Source: Mnemiopsis leidyi (taxonomy: Eukaryota > Ctenophora > Tentaculata > Lobata > Bolinopsidae). From it: a stretch of DNA of 44,262 nucleotides. Below are positions 21,055 through 32,236 of this stretch, in pieces. The translations under genes and the position numbers were made by a program. The DNA is taken from the NCBI GenBank assembly GCA_000226015.1, contig JH156231.1:334329-378590 (forward strand), written 5' to 3'. Numbering within the stretch: the stretch's first letter is position 1; the number at the start of each line of letters is the position of its first letter. The notes below the pieces were generated by a model. That model searched no databases, was not told the DNA's origin, and worked only from the letters and a program-made list of their open reading frames with translations.

Positions 21055-24000
21055 TCACATATCGACAACAGCTCGAACTAGTTAATGGCAAGTTCAGTAC
21101 ACCCGTTACCCCTAGCAACCGACTTGCACGACAGTTCTATATTGAGACATGATAAACGACGTAAGGGGTCGGGTACGAGGAGGTACGACGTGTGGTTGTT
21201 GAAAAGGTCGGGAGAGAGATAGAGCACGATATAGAGAGAGAGAGAGAGCGAGTTTTTGCCAAGTCAAGACTTGACAATATTCTCTCCAGCTCTTTCTCTC
21301 CAGCAAGCTCACGCAGCAAACCCTTACAACGCCAGAGCGGATATAATTTTGATAATTGGACTAGAGGCTGGGGGCGCTGCAGCAGAGACGGACCTAGTAC
21401 CGTACCTGTTTGTTGTAGATGGTCCTTTCCAGGGTGTTCTCCGCTACAAATCTGTACACGTAGCTCGGTTTTGTCTGGCCGTACCGGTAGATCCGACACA
21501 CAGCCTGGGCGTCGTGGCAGGGATTCCAGGACACGTCCATGATGATGACCCTGGGAAGGAAGGTGTTGGAGAAACTTGGTGTTGTCATGGTGATTTGGGT
21601 TGTGGGAATTGTGGAGAATATGATTTCGGATAGTGTTTCATGTTACTGGAAAAGTATTTTGTCCGCGCTACGGCATAAAAAGCGGCACTGTCATCGCCTC
21701 GATGGCCGGCTACTATAATTGTTTGAAATCTTTGAACTACTACCAAATATAAAAACACAGTTTTATGTTAAATATGTGGGAGAAATATATCAGCTTTTTC
21801 TGATGAATTTAAAGAGACTTTCTAATGCAAATTCTACAAACGCAAAATCAACAATTTTCAGACAAATTAAACCGTCTATCTCCACATCGCAAACGAAAAA
21901 ATAGAGAAGCAATTAAATAGTGTCTATCTAAGAGGACTGAAATAAATAAGAAAATCTAACCTATTTGATCCGATAAGGTTGACTCCGAGAGAGCCTGCGC
22001 GGGTGGATATGAGAAAGACAAGGGCACTCTCGCCCTTGTTATTGAACTGTCTTATTAAACGTTCCCGGTCCTAAGAGAGAGAAAGAGGGGTGACTGGTGA
22101 GTAATTAAAGTGTGTTAAAGCAGCTATTTCTTGTAAGGTGAGATACTCCAAGTCTTCTGTGCAATAAGCAAGTTGTAACGTCTACGAGCAGATACAAACT
22201 TGGTGTGAAAATAAGCGAAACAGTGTGACTAAACCGGACATGTGTTGGTGTGTACAAGTTTTAGAAGTTTTGAACTTGAGACCAATACGGTGTGCGGCGA
22301 ACAATAGCACTGCCCTTGGAAATGGGGAGTTTGGTGGGGGGTTGGCTACGGTTTAGGCGCAGAACTCATCAATATTCAATATATATGCATATATGTATTT
22401 TTTCGACTCTGAAAGGTAAAAGCTAACAATTAAGTAAGATTGCAGCCGAACCAGCTTATCAACACAAAAGTTCAAATATTAAGTACCTGTGAGTTAGTGC
22501 TGCCATCTAAACGGAAGTAGTGTTTGTTTTTTAGTCCACTTTATTCGCTGTCTGGAGGGGGCCGGGTACTCCGGACTACTAGGACCTTGTCCTGACTGCT
22601 AGAAATTAGAAACACGGTTACTGGGTGGAATATTAACATGACAACATGGATCTCATGTCTGTTGCTCGCCTTCACAACGAGGAAAACTGATCTTTACACT
22701 AACAATTGTCATACACTACAAGATTACAGTTTCAAGCAAGGGTCAATACTTAATGGAGTAATTCTAGAGCTACTTTTTCTGGTTTTTAACGGCAACACAT
22801 TCCGAAAACCACAGAAAACGGAAAATAGCGATTATCACAACAATTTGAAGTCAGGAAACATAAACCTCAGATAAATATGTGAATAACGAAAGTTGTAATA
22901 CAATATGGAAAATTACATTTTCAAGTTTCAACGGCCATTTCCTAAAACACGGAGAAATTTTCTGCATAGTCAAAATTGAAATCTTTCGGGTTTCAGAAAT
23001 GACTTACCGAAAGGTTAGCTTCGCCGTTGAAATAATTTCTGATGTCATTTTTGGAGGAGCAACTCTCTGGCAGATAACGCTGCTGTAGAAACTTCTCGAT
23101 CAATGACAGGGTCAACAGTGACTGGCTGAACACAACGACCTGAAATAATTTAAATACGTGGATGGTTGTCAATACATTTACGGAAGGCGACCTAAATTCC
23201 AGAAGTATTTACACGGCAAAGATGAAACAAATCCCTGGTTATTTCATGTCAAGCACACCTTGTCTCCAATGGACACTGACTCCTCAATAAGACCAAGAAG
23301 AAGGACCATCTTGGCTCCGTCCTCAACAAACCCTCTTCGCATTCCAACAAGCTCATCCTGTGCCCATTCTAATGAAAGTTTGGCACTCGATTTCGGTAAG
23401 TCTACGTCCAAGTCGTCCACTTTACTAGAAGATACCACTTCTTGCAAAACATCAGGGTGGTTCCATATCTGGGGGTTTTAACAAGTTGACGATTAGGGAA
23501 GTTTTAAAACTTCCGAGTGTTACCACCGACACTGAAACTAGAATATCATGGGGATGTGCACTAGGCAGGTGTTACCACCGACACTGAAACTAGAATATCA
23601 TGGGGATGTGCACTAGGCAGGAAAGTTTCTATTCAGGACCATTACTTAATTGAAGTTGCGAGTATCAATAACTGCACTGAGATAATATACATGGCTAACC
23701 TTGGTCAGAACTGTGAAGGCATATATGGGGTTGACTGTACCGTCTGTCTCCATATCCGAAGCAAATCTCTTCAGCAGTCTTTTCTGAACGGGCGTCATCT
23801 TGACACACAAAACGTACTCTGTCTTGCTTTGCAGGGTATGCTGCAGAATGCTCTGGTCCCGCCTGCAATTAGAATCTAGTTGAAAGTGTCAGGGCTCGTT
23901 AAGCAAGGCTGGAGGTGACAACACATCAGAAGCTAACAGTCGTCCAGGTCACCCTTTGGCAGCTTGTTAGGAAGAGGTCCCGGCTAATTGCTTAGCAGAG

Positions 24001-27000
24001 GATAAATTTAGTTCTGAGAAAACGGCATATTACTGGTATAACACCAAATTAAGAACCTTAGCTATCTCAGCCCAATAGTAATTTGTAAAGCTCTATGTAG
24101 ACTAATTTCGCAAGAGGATTTGGGGTCCACTGTTGAGGTCAAGTTTTGCCTTTTGGCAGTTATAGACATCTAACTTACGAGAAAATTGGCAATAGTTATT
24201 GCAAAACTCTTTCAACAGTTGTGCCTTGTGGTTTTACTCTTAAAAGTTAGAATTCTTAAAGTGAGCGCACTAAATGTCTTCCTATAACGTTTATTAAATT
24301 TTTAGATCACTTCATAAGAATTAAGAAGTCGACATAAACTACGAAAACAAGCTAAGAGGACAGTGTTATCTACCTTATATGATGTGACATCAAGTTAAAG
24401 AAATGGAGAAATTTTTCTACAGACTGGATCTATTACAGTGTAATACTGAAGTCCGAGCAAACCGAATCCAGACCATTAATTCTCGGACCGGCAGGGTTTC
24501 GCAATCCTTATAGAATATTTTTTATCTTATTGATGATTATTTGTTGAAAAGTTGAAGTACGTGACCATCATGTACTGTAGCTAAGAATAAATTACTCAAA
24601 CTGAGTCAGATAGCTCACAGCGCATTGTAGCAAAGATTCGTAGCGTAATTGAATTTAAACATGAACGTACGTGCGCGCCAAATAAAGTGCGTGCTAAAAA
24701 AGTAGGTTGCTTAACATAAGACCGCGCGTTCCGTCTACGCTCAACACTCAAACTCCGACAGAATAGTTAGACCTACCTATGATGTATGATCTCATATCCA
24801 TCAAGTAATCCTCACAGCATTATGCAATAGTCGTTAAAACGAGACTTTTTCGTAACACAAAATAAAAGCCCTACCTTTGTACGAATCCCTCCAGCAAGCT
24901 GTGCAAGACGTGCGACCTGAACTTCATTAGCTGCGTATCCTGGGGAAATAAAGAAATAAGTGCACTGTAGCTTAGCTTTTAGACATCACAACGGGTTTTG
25001 AAAATTCCAGCCACAAGAGATACAAAAAAGGCGAGGTTCATTTACCTTGAAAGTGCTATCAACACACTGCCCGTTCTCGATAGGCCTGACGAACATGTTG
25101 TTAAACTCGTTCTTTGTTCCGAGGAAGTTGGGCCGAACAAAGTCCACCATACACCAGTACTCTTCCAGGTTGTTTTGCAGAGGGTATCCCGTCAGTACTA
25201 TCCGCCGTCTGCGAGTTGGTAAGCCGTGTGTAAAAATAAGAACAAATGAGATCTAGCTGTTTTTAAAGAGAAGAAACACCGCTCGACAGCTAACTAAATA
25301 CAGTCGCATTCTGGAACATTCCTCCCAGGACAATGGTTTGAGTTTTTACATAGCATCGGTAAATAGAAAATTCGCTCTACTGCACCTGGTCTTTATTTTC
25401 TTTAGAGCTTTGGAGATGGTAGCGTGAGCATTCTTAATTCTGTGTCCCTCGTCACAAACGACCAAGTCTGGGCCGGGATTCAGTAGAGACCGCTGTGTCG
25501 CTAAAATAAAGCAGTGAACATGTTACGTCGAGTGTGTAAGTACAACCGCTACTTTTTAAGTTATTGAATTACACTTAATTGTTGGTAGGATTACTCCTTA
25601 CTTGCCGACTTAAACTCTTTTGAAGTTCCTTTTGCGTTTGACTAAAGAAATGGTATATGCTGACACACAGTAGATGGTGGATGGTACGTAGGTTTGTGAA
25701 TCAGCTATAATTTGACACGAATATCCTTGTTTCAGGAAATTTACCCGGGTTTCCTTTCAGTACAGTAGGTACATGTGTTTAGTTCTGAAGAAATGACAAA
25801 GTTGACGGAAAGCGGCCGTGTAAAGGGGGATAAGACGGGGAGTAGCTAATGTACTTCACTGTAATGTACATGAACTTCTATACTTAACACGGCACTCAGA
25901 GAGTCGGTATCTTTGTAAACACTACAGATAACGGAAGTTGGGACTCAAACTGACACGTGTGTAAGTAACACTGACACGTGTGTAAGTAACACTGACACGT
26001 GTGTAAGTAACACTGGCACGTTTGTAAGTAACACTGACACGTGTGTAAGTAACACTGACACGTTTGTAAGTAACACTGACACGTGTGTAAGTAACACTGA
26101 CACGCGTGTAAGTAACACTGACACGTGTGTAAGTACACTGACACGTGTGTAAGTAACACTGGCACGTGNNNNNNNNNNNTAAGTAACACTGACACGTGTG
26201 TAAGTAACACTGGCACGTGTGTAAGTAACACTGACACGTGTGTAAGTAACACTGACACGTGTGTAAGTAACACTGACACGTGTGTAAGTAACACGACACG
26301 TGTGTAAGTAACACTGGCACGTGTGTAAGTAACACTGACACGTGTGTCAGTAACACTAATAGATAGGTACTAAGGAGAAAATGAATTGGGAAGTTTGATC
26401 TCCCTTTGATGTAAAAAGGAGATTGTTAGCAGTAAAGAGGAGATTGTTGGCGGCTTTCAACGTCCACTTACAAGGATTCAATACATTTATGACTGTTCAA
26501 CTTTACCACATTTCACACGCGGTGAAAGTATCGAGAATGTAGAGGTTTGTTTAATGTGAGTGTAAAGGGTCGGAGGTCCGGTTAATCGTGCAGCGGTAAA
26601 TGGCCTGTAGATCTTCATACAATTTTCTATACAGGCCTATTGAAATAGAATACACAAATTGAGAAAACTCTAAACTAAGCCCAAGTAGAACTATTTACTG
26701 GGCGAATGTTGAAATTGGGCCGGTAAAACCACACTACTGTGTAATCATGCCTTCTCCGGTCTGTCTAGTAGTGATCACTGCGCTTCATTTGGTCTAATCA
26801 GTGTGAAGACATATCCGTCCTATAAACTATATGAAAGGCAGGCGAGGAGTTACCGATTCTCTAGATAATCAGAAGGCGCTCCTAATATCATGGTAATTTC
26901 TCATTATTGACCGCAATCCACAAATACTGCACCCATCCGACCAGGCAATCCGATTTATATACGCTTATTTCACAGTCCCAGAATGAGTTGCTGGGAGATG

Positions 27001-30000
27001 GCTGGAGGACTGGGAGATTGGACATTACTCAGCCAGTAAATTGGGGATTACGTTTAGTGGCTCAGTCAAGTAACTGTGGGACCTGTGTTGGACATGGTGA
27101 AATTACGGGAAGTATTTCTCGCGAGTAATAGTTCAGTCCGCCTAGGTGCACCCAGCAAACTCCAAATAAAAGCTCGTCCTGCATGATAACTTTGCAGGAG
27201 AATGCAGGTGCAATGAAACTGAATATTTACCAGTGAGAAGGTCCATGTAAAACTCTTCCTCGTCGATATCACACACATCCTTCACGGGAGCGCCGCGCTT
27301 GCGCCTCTTGCGACACAACTTACGTGACACGGCATAGGAGGGTTCTGTTAGCGCCAACAGTCTAAACATCTCGTACCTGAAGAAAGCAGGCGGCTAAATT
27401 TTAAATATGTTACAGTATTAGTGAATGCCGTAAAAACATAAGATGTAAGCTAAGGGAACATTAAAATCATGGTCTCGGTACTTAGAAGAGTATAAAATGC
27501 AATGTATACTCTTCTTAGTACTATACATAGTACACTATACTATACACTATACATAGTACTATACATGGTACTATACATGGTACTATACATAGTACACTAT
27601 ACATAGTACACTTCTAGGGAGAACAAAGGTTCTACCAACCCGAGAATCATAACTCCTCCCGTCTCGTTCCATTTCTTGATGAGAGTAGCGCGAACTTGGA
27701 AAGTCTTGAGGAGATCATTAATGACGTAGAGAGGGTAGGTCCTGGTAGACTCACTACCACCCTCCCCAGAGAAGTCCTTGGGTACCCACATGTCAAACTC
27801 ATTACACCAGTTTTGTAGGACGTTAACCGGCACCACAATCAAGACAGTGTGTGCAGGCGTGGTTCGCAGACAGCAGTCCACAAAACTGCGGGATGTTGTA
27901 ATGGAGATTAAGGTGTCGCAAATTTGCTTTAACATGTAACAGCGATTGACCAATAAAAGGCCTGGTACGACGGATCAATATCTGGCAACGCTCTCGCATG
28001 TCAAAACAAATTTGACACGCCTCCCCACGATGCGAAAACCATGCAAATCTTGATAGAATTGTTAAAATATTGGTTTTGTATGAATTAAAATGTACTTGTT
28101 AAAATATAGGATTTGTATGAATTAAAATTTTCCTTCAGGAATGAAAGAACTGCTTCATATGAAAAGCTAAGCTGGCCTCCAAAACAGCCAATATATCGTC
28201 CTAGACAGCGCAGTTGTTAATTTAAACATACCTGGAACTTTTTAGATGTTCTGTGACTTACTGACCTGATAGTTTGGAGAGTTTTACCAAGTCCCATGGT
28301 ATGAGCAAGAATACACCCGAACCCAGGACTAGACTTGAACCTTGACACAGACTCAATAATGTTGTCGTACAGGAATCGTATACCCCCAATCTGATTACAA
28401 ATCAAACGATCATTGCACGGTAACAAATTGTTTATTAAGATGTTTCAGGGATAAACTTCCCTTCAAAGTGATGTAGCTTAGGGGGAAGGGGCACGACAAC
28501 CGCTATAAATTTTACCATTTGGCCTGTGTTCAGGTGTCATAGTCATGGTCTAATGACCGTGACCATAATCAAATTTCTAATATTACTCTGGTCAAATGTT
28601 CAAAATTTTGACCATGAAAATAGAATTTTCCATGGACAAGTTTTTTGATCATTGACTATCAGGAAATTTCCAGGGTGACTTGTCTTGGACAGTGCCTTAC
28701 CCCCTAGCTTGCGTCGCTTTATCACTTTGAAGTTAGGACTTAGGAGACTTATAATTGTATATTTCCGAAAATATCCCAAAGAAAGATATGAGTCTCCTTT
28801 ATCTTGTCTCTCTTTTCAACTTAAATATGACATGAGTCATGTAGGCAGAGACAAAAGATTTTATTGTAAGATATATTACTTAGAGTTTCAAAGAAACTCA
28901 TTCATATTTGCAGAATCCCCCCTCTGAATGAAATTTCACCAAAGATAAGGCAGATATTTCTAAAGAACCAGTGATATAAGTTACATAATTCGTTGTAACC
29001 AAACTAAGGAGGACGTCTTAGAAACAAAGCATTTCGAAAAGAGGAACAAAGATGATTATAATATCACTTTATTACCAACAAGTTTAAAGTCAAATGTTTA
29101 TCACTATTCTTTAAACCAAAACGACACACCATTCACTTAACATATTTAAAACCTCCTTACATAGATCAATGTCAGTGAGCAAATGGTCAATGGCCAATGG
29201 TTGGCGAGTGGGTACTCTCCGTAAACATTACTTAAGACAGTATAAACATACGAGCGAGCTTGAAGCAATATACATGGCAAAACAATAATATAGAATTATA
29301 CGAACATTTCCAAATTGAACACCCCACACGAACCTGATGAGGCTTGACGGTCTGCGCGAGTTTAGGAGTCAGGAAAATATCCGACTCGTCCGGGGGGTGG
29401 TTAACATTAACCAGAACTCTGCCCTGACTGTCCGCCACGTTTTTACTGTCGTCGGTGTGCATGCCGCCGACAAAGGCGGTGGTGTCGTCGTAGCCTGTCA
29501 GAGGCTTGTCTGTTTCTGGCTCACTCTCGTCACTCGAGAGTGTGATGACTGTCGGCTCTTTCTTCGGTTTCCTGGGAGAAAGGATATCAGCTGTCGAACA
29601 TATATATAAATATATCAGGTACACACTGCATGGACAATGTACAATATTATACATCTTGTATTTGAGTCTCACAGTTGTTGTAAAATCATTACAGGCACTG
29701 TTTTCGTATGAATTAGATGTGAAATAACACAGTTGAACAAAATTTTTAACTTTTTGGGAAACGCATCGACAGATGTATCGACACCAACATATAAGGCAAA
29801 GTTCAGTTGGTGACACGGCAGTATAATCTACAAACAAAAGTGTACTTAACGATCTAATAGACGATAGGGCACTTTGGCCGATAATACCCCGGAACCATTT
29901 TTTGCGATTAGCCAAAACAACAAACCAAGAAAAACATGACGATTTGTGGATTACATATTTTAGCAAATCAAGCTATAAACCTATTATTGATTCCCCAAAA

Positions 30001-31093
30001 GTCTATATCAAGCAAAAACGTTCAGAAAGCTCCAAAAAAGTAGAATGAACAAGAACGCACGGTCACACCATTATCTCAAAGCATGAATGGCGAAGTATTT
30101 ACAAAAGTACGTTCACTTTCGAATCTGTCTCGGACAAGGGTCGTTATATGATATCAGAACACTGTCTCACTTCCAATAAAAAATACGACAGCTTTTCAAG
30201 CGCATGTTGCTATTTTATCTTATTTAGGTATTTCACCACAAAATACAATGTTTATTTCAAATTTTCAGTTATATTGGTATATCACATGCAACATGTTATA
30301 AATACAAGACCCTGTAAATACCAAACATGAAACAGTAAACACTTACTTTTTCTCGGGCGATTCTCCTTCGCTGTCATCGTCTAAGAGAATCACTTGGTTT
30401 GATGAATCTCCACTTTTCTGCTTCTTCCGTTCTTCCTGAAGAATTTTCTTCTTCTCCCTCTCCTCGGCTAACGACTTTTCATGTAATTCTCTGAGCCACC
30501 TGATCCTCTCCATTTCTCTCTCTTGTTCCAATCTTGTCTCCTCAGCTAGTTCATCTTCACTCATCATCTTTCTAATGTTCTTCCGTTTCTTCTGTTTGTC
30601 TGCCTTCTCTTTGTCATCTGCAGATTTTTAAATAGATCCAAATATTTTCGCTTAATTTTGCAATTTTTAAGCAGAAATTCAAGCCTAACACCAAATGATG
30701 AATGAGAAGAAAGCTTCTGCAAATTTTATAAGGGTTGTTAACCGGTAGGAGCATCGTTTTCTTCATCTTCACTCATCTCATCTTCTGCGTCCTCTTCCCC
30801 CTCAGCTCCCTCCTCCCTCTCCAGCAGCTCTTGTTCTAATAACTCGTCATCCCCTTCATCATCCTCTGTCTCCTCTGTATCTTCTCCTTCCGTCTCCTTT
30901 ATTCCCCTTTCTGATACCTGACATTGTTCCATAATGTTAGATTCACGTACATTAAAACGACAGAGAAATTAATAACCAAGTTAAGTCCATGCTTGAATGT
31001 CAGGAAACTTCGCACCTCAGAATTGGCAGTTCGTTCTGGGCTGTCCTTGTTTGTAGAGTTTAAAGTACAAGTTTCTTTACTGCCGTTATCCAT
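14975..31093 (-). CDS. RAD54L2: RAD54L2/ARIP4 SNF2-family ATPase, 20 coding exons
   Basis: A SNF2 DNA-dependent ATPase; the vertebrate protein binds androgen receptor and SUMO and acts at chromatin (family knowledge). Exons: 31016-31093, 30743-30917, 30347-30617, 29334-29571, 28266-28390, 27640-27885, 27231-27376, 25386-25500, 25046-25208, 24875-24939, 23700-23862, 23259-23468, 23008-23139, 22487-22538, 21961-22070, 21406-21550, 16660-16809, 16118-16225, 15738-15841, 14975-15635; about 1151 residues after one frame correction. An acidic/coiled N-terminus precedes [15 protein letters not shown]. Walker A is MGLGKT (K290), motif II DEGH (443-446), motif [12 protein letters not shown], motif [14 protein letters not shown], motif [13 protein letters not shown] (778-788); HESLL and LTQEEK-AKKSY follow. 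SIM-like [19 protein letters not shown] and C-terminal IVLVSDSD are seen. Exon 22487-22538 has one extra A. The donor at 16660 is the least certain junction. Confidence 0.92.
18136..18680 (+). CDS. Antisense ORF in RAD54L2 intron, partial, unrecognised
   Basis: An open frame of about 180 residues on the strand opposite RAD54L2. The frame is open from 18054 but has no ATG before residue AMNPVTG, so an upstream exon must supply the start. The best acceptor is TTTTCTCGACTTTAG at 18121-18135, which leaves phase TG|AGT and could complete an ATG if the previous exon ended in A. The protein has evenly mixed composition, [10 protein letters not shown], three conserved-looking Cys (SQICS, SCQTW, KLCEP) and a Ser/Thr-rich C-terminus ending SGSRY. 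An AATAAA at 18851-18856 lies 171 bp after the stop. A short hydrophobic stretch ([14 protein letters not shown]) at the N-terminus could be part of a signal peptide. No family is recognised. Confidence 0.5.
19270..19435 (-). pseudogene. Possible PB1-like domain exon with in-frame stop
   Basis: On the minus strand the frame [18 protein letters not shown], followed by [19 protein letters not shown], looks like the second half of a PB1 domain, whose acidic OPCA motif has the form Y-x-D-x-(D/E)-D. It ends at a donor, CATCAG|GTTAAC. A good acceptor (pyrimidine tract then CTACTGTAG) lies at about 19436, but the frame from there meets TGA nine codons before LPVD. Either translation starts at the internal ATG or this is a decayed exon. 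No partner exon was found, and the opposite strand is also open here. Confidence 0.3.
20108..20129. repeat. (GA)n microsatellite
   Basis: A pure GA run of about eleven units in the large RAD54L2 intron. A shorter AG run lies at 21233-21249 in the same intron. Confidence 0.95.
20331..20393. repeat. Imperfect inverted repeat built on AGCTAGCT
   Basis: The arms GAGCTGCCAGCTAGCT and AGCTAGCTGCACAGCTC face each other across about 30 bp containing GCTGTGCAGTAGAGAGGG. Both arms contain the palindrome AGCTAGCT. The sequence is in a GC-richer patch of the large RAD54L2 intron; its function is unknown. Confidence 0.55.
21016..21051. repeat. (CA)n microsatellite
   Basis: A CA dinucleotide run of about 17 units in the RAD54L2 intron, about 360 bp from the nearest exon. 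Confidence 0.95.
23517..23620. repeat. Perfect 52-bp tandem duplication in a RAD54L2 intron
   Basis: Copies at 23517-23568 and 23569-23620 are identical by eye, starting GTGTTACCACCGAC and ending CACTAGGCAG. They occupy nearly half of the 231-bp intron between two helicase-domain exons. Identity means a very recent duplication or an assembly artefact. Confidence 0.95.
25951..26358. repeat. 21-bp minisatellite with CACGTG in most units
   Basis: About 19 tandem copies of the unit GACACGTGTGTAAGTAACACT, with rare variants (GGCACG, CGTTTG, CGCGTG) and two units short by one base. Eleven N bases at 26169-26179 mark an unresolved stretch, so the true copy number is unknown. Because 21 is a multiple of three the array is open in several frames, but it is intronic (RAD54L2, 25501-27230) and not a gene. 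Confidence 0.95.
27517..27611. repeat. 12-14 bp tandem repeat with palindromic units
   Basis: Repeats of CTATACATGGTA and CTATACATAGTACA, about seven units, lie in the RAD54L2 intron 27377-27639, ending about 30 bp from the exon boundary. Units contain GTACTATACATAGTAC-like dyads, so the region could fold as a hairpin. Confidence 0.8.
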
Positions 31094-31657
31094 ACTAACC
31101 CCTACCTACATGGGAATATTTTAGTCGCAATTTTGTATTTATTCAGCGGATAAAATACATTTTCTGCGAAGTAATAAATTGTGCACAAATCAATTTAGAT
31201 GGGTCTAAAAACAACATTTTATTTGAAAATTTGTTGCCAAAATTTGTAACTAAGTGGCCATAAGCCATGACACATCAAGCGTGTAAAAAAACATTAACAT
31301 TACAAGCTAATAACTTAGTTAGAATCATATCATTTGTAGAGCTGTGTTGACGCAGGAAACCGTCATACCATCTGAACATTCAATGACTTTATTGACAATG
31401 TTAACATAAATGCCACGATCCAAAATGGTAGCAACGATAATGGATGTTGACATTCAAAGCAGTGCAGTAGCTGCAAAATACACTTACAGCTGTAGTTGCA
31501 ATCATTTCTTAAATTCAATATTCATTATGTAGTTACTGTGAAAAAGTAAGGGTACCATGTATCATACCGTAACCCGTGTCTATAATTTACAAAGCATTTT
31601 CATTGATTTATTAGAAAAAAGTCTCTACAAACTTTAAAACGCTACAAACAGAAATGC
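31094..31657. other. Short intergenic gap between NDUFAB1-like gene and RAD54L2
   Basis: This 564-bp AT-rich gap must hold the NDUFAB1-like 3' end and the RAD54L2 promoter or leader. No ORF is supported. The RAD54L2 ATG has a good context, AGTATGG, and the frame before it is closed by TAG. Confidence 0.6.
31607..31612 (-). terminator. Polyadenylation signal AATAAA of the NDUFAB1-like gene
   Basis: On the minus strand AATAAA lies about 46 bp after the stop codon of the NDUFAB1-like gene. It is the canonical hexamer in a plausible position. Confidence 0.5.
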
Positions 31658-32080
31658 TCAAGCCATCCTATAAAGAAGTTTGTGCATAACAATTTCCCAA
31701 ATATCCCTGACTGTCTCGATAGTTTCCCTCTCATCATCAGATATCCAGGTGTGCATGCTCCGTTCCATGTGGTAGCAAACTTCCACTATGTCCAGACTGT
31801 CCAGACCGAGGTCCTTGACTAGGTCTGCGTCAAGGTGTACCTTCTCGGGGTCAACCTTGTCGTAGGTCTTCAGGACATAGAATATCCTCTCTAGTATGGA
31901 GTCAGAGGTCCAGGCTCCACCATTACGACTTAGGATGGTGTTCGGGTTCCTGTGTTGAGTTGCAAGCTGCGTGGGATTGTGGGCAAGTTTGCGGAGTGCG
32001 ATGGTGCAAATTGGGCGAGATGTACGACACACTGTTGGGAGCACACGCCGCACAAACTGTCTTACAGCAGCTTGAGACAT
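31658..32080 (-). CDS. NDUFAB1: Mitochondrial acyl carrier protein, diverged NDUFAB1-like
   Basis: A 140-residue acyl carrier protein. In mitochondria the family carries acyl chains on a phosphopantetheine arm, is a complex I subunit and binds LYR proteins (family knowledge). The N-terminus is basic with few acids (RQFVRRVLPTVCRTSRP), fitting a mitochondrial presequence. The ACP domain runs from about 61; the attachment motif DLGLDSLDIVEV puts the serine at S95. VLKTYDKVDPEK matches the animal family closely. The segment after helix II is unusual: the family's acidic EFGFEIPD stretch is replaced by RSMHTWISDD, and the C-terminus is longer and basic. The CDS has no intron, but TACTAAC and TTGTAG form a strong 3' splice site 2 bp before the ATG. 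It may be a specialised paralogue rather than the housekeeping copy. Confidence 0.87.
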   Translation of the reverse strand: MSQAAVRQFVRRVLPTVCRTSRPICTIALRKLAHNPTQLATQHRNPNTILSRNGGAWTSDSILERIFYVLKTYDKVDPEKVHLDADLVKDLGLDSLDIVEVCYHMERSMHTWISDDERETIETVRDIWEIVMHKLLYRMA

Positions 32081-32082
32081 GA

Positions 32083-32105
32083 CTACAACAGGATTTACGT
32101 TAGTA
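32083..32105 (-). promoter_or_regulatory. 3' splice site just upstream of the NDUFAB1-like ATG
   Basis: On the minus strand TACTAAC, an ideal branch-point consensus, is followed about 15 bp later by CTGTTGTAG, and the ATG comes after two more bases. It implies a 5'-untranslated intron or a spliced-leader acceptor. Confidence 0.6.
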
Positions 32106-32236
32106 GCAATTGTTATTTAATGATTTGCAAATGATACGGTTGTATAATTTTATGAATGAATATCTAAAGTTATTGGTAATTTTAGTTTTTGACAACTTTT
32201 ATTAATATTACCCATGCCATGTTGTGCAACTGTTAA

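Larger units (their letters stand above)
16810..21405 (-). other. 4.6-kb RAD54L2 intron with embedded candidate genes
   Basis: The flanking exons meet in phase (YNKQ | [12 protein letters not shown]), as the contiguous family sequence requires, so nothing between is RAD54L2 coding. The intron holds an antisense ORF (18136-18680), a PB1-like exon relic (about 19270-19435), GA and CA microsatellites and a hairpin near 20331. The rest is AT-rich without supportable genes. A minus ORF at 20401-20676 lacks an ATG and any recognisable motif. Confidence 0.75.

Noticed and set aside
25896..26356. Minus and + strand ORFs with seven-residue repeats
   Set aside because: They are generated by the 21-bp intronic minisatellite, are open in several frames and include the N gap.
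25951..26358. CRISPR-like array
   Set aside because: The units are directly tandem with no unique spacers, in an animal intron.
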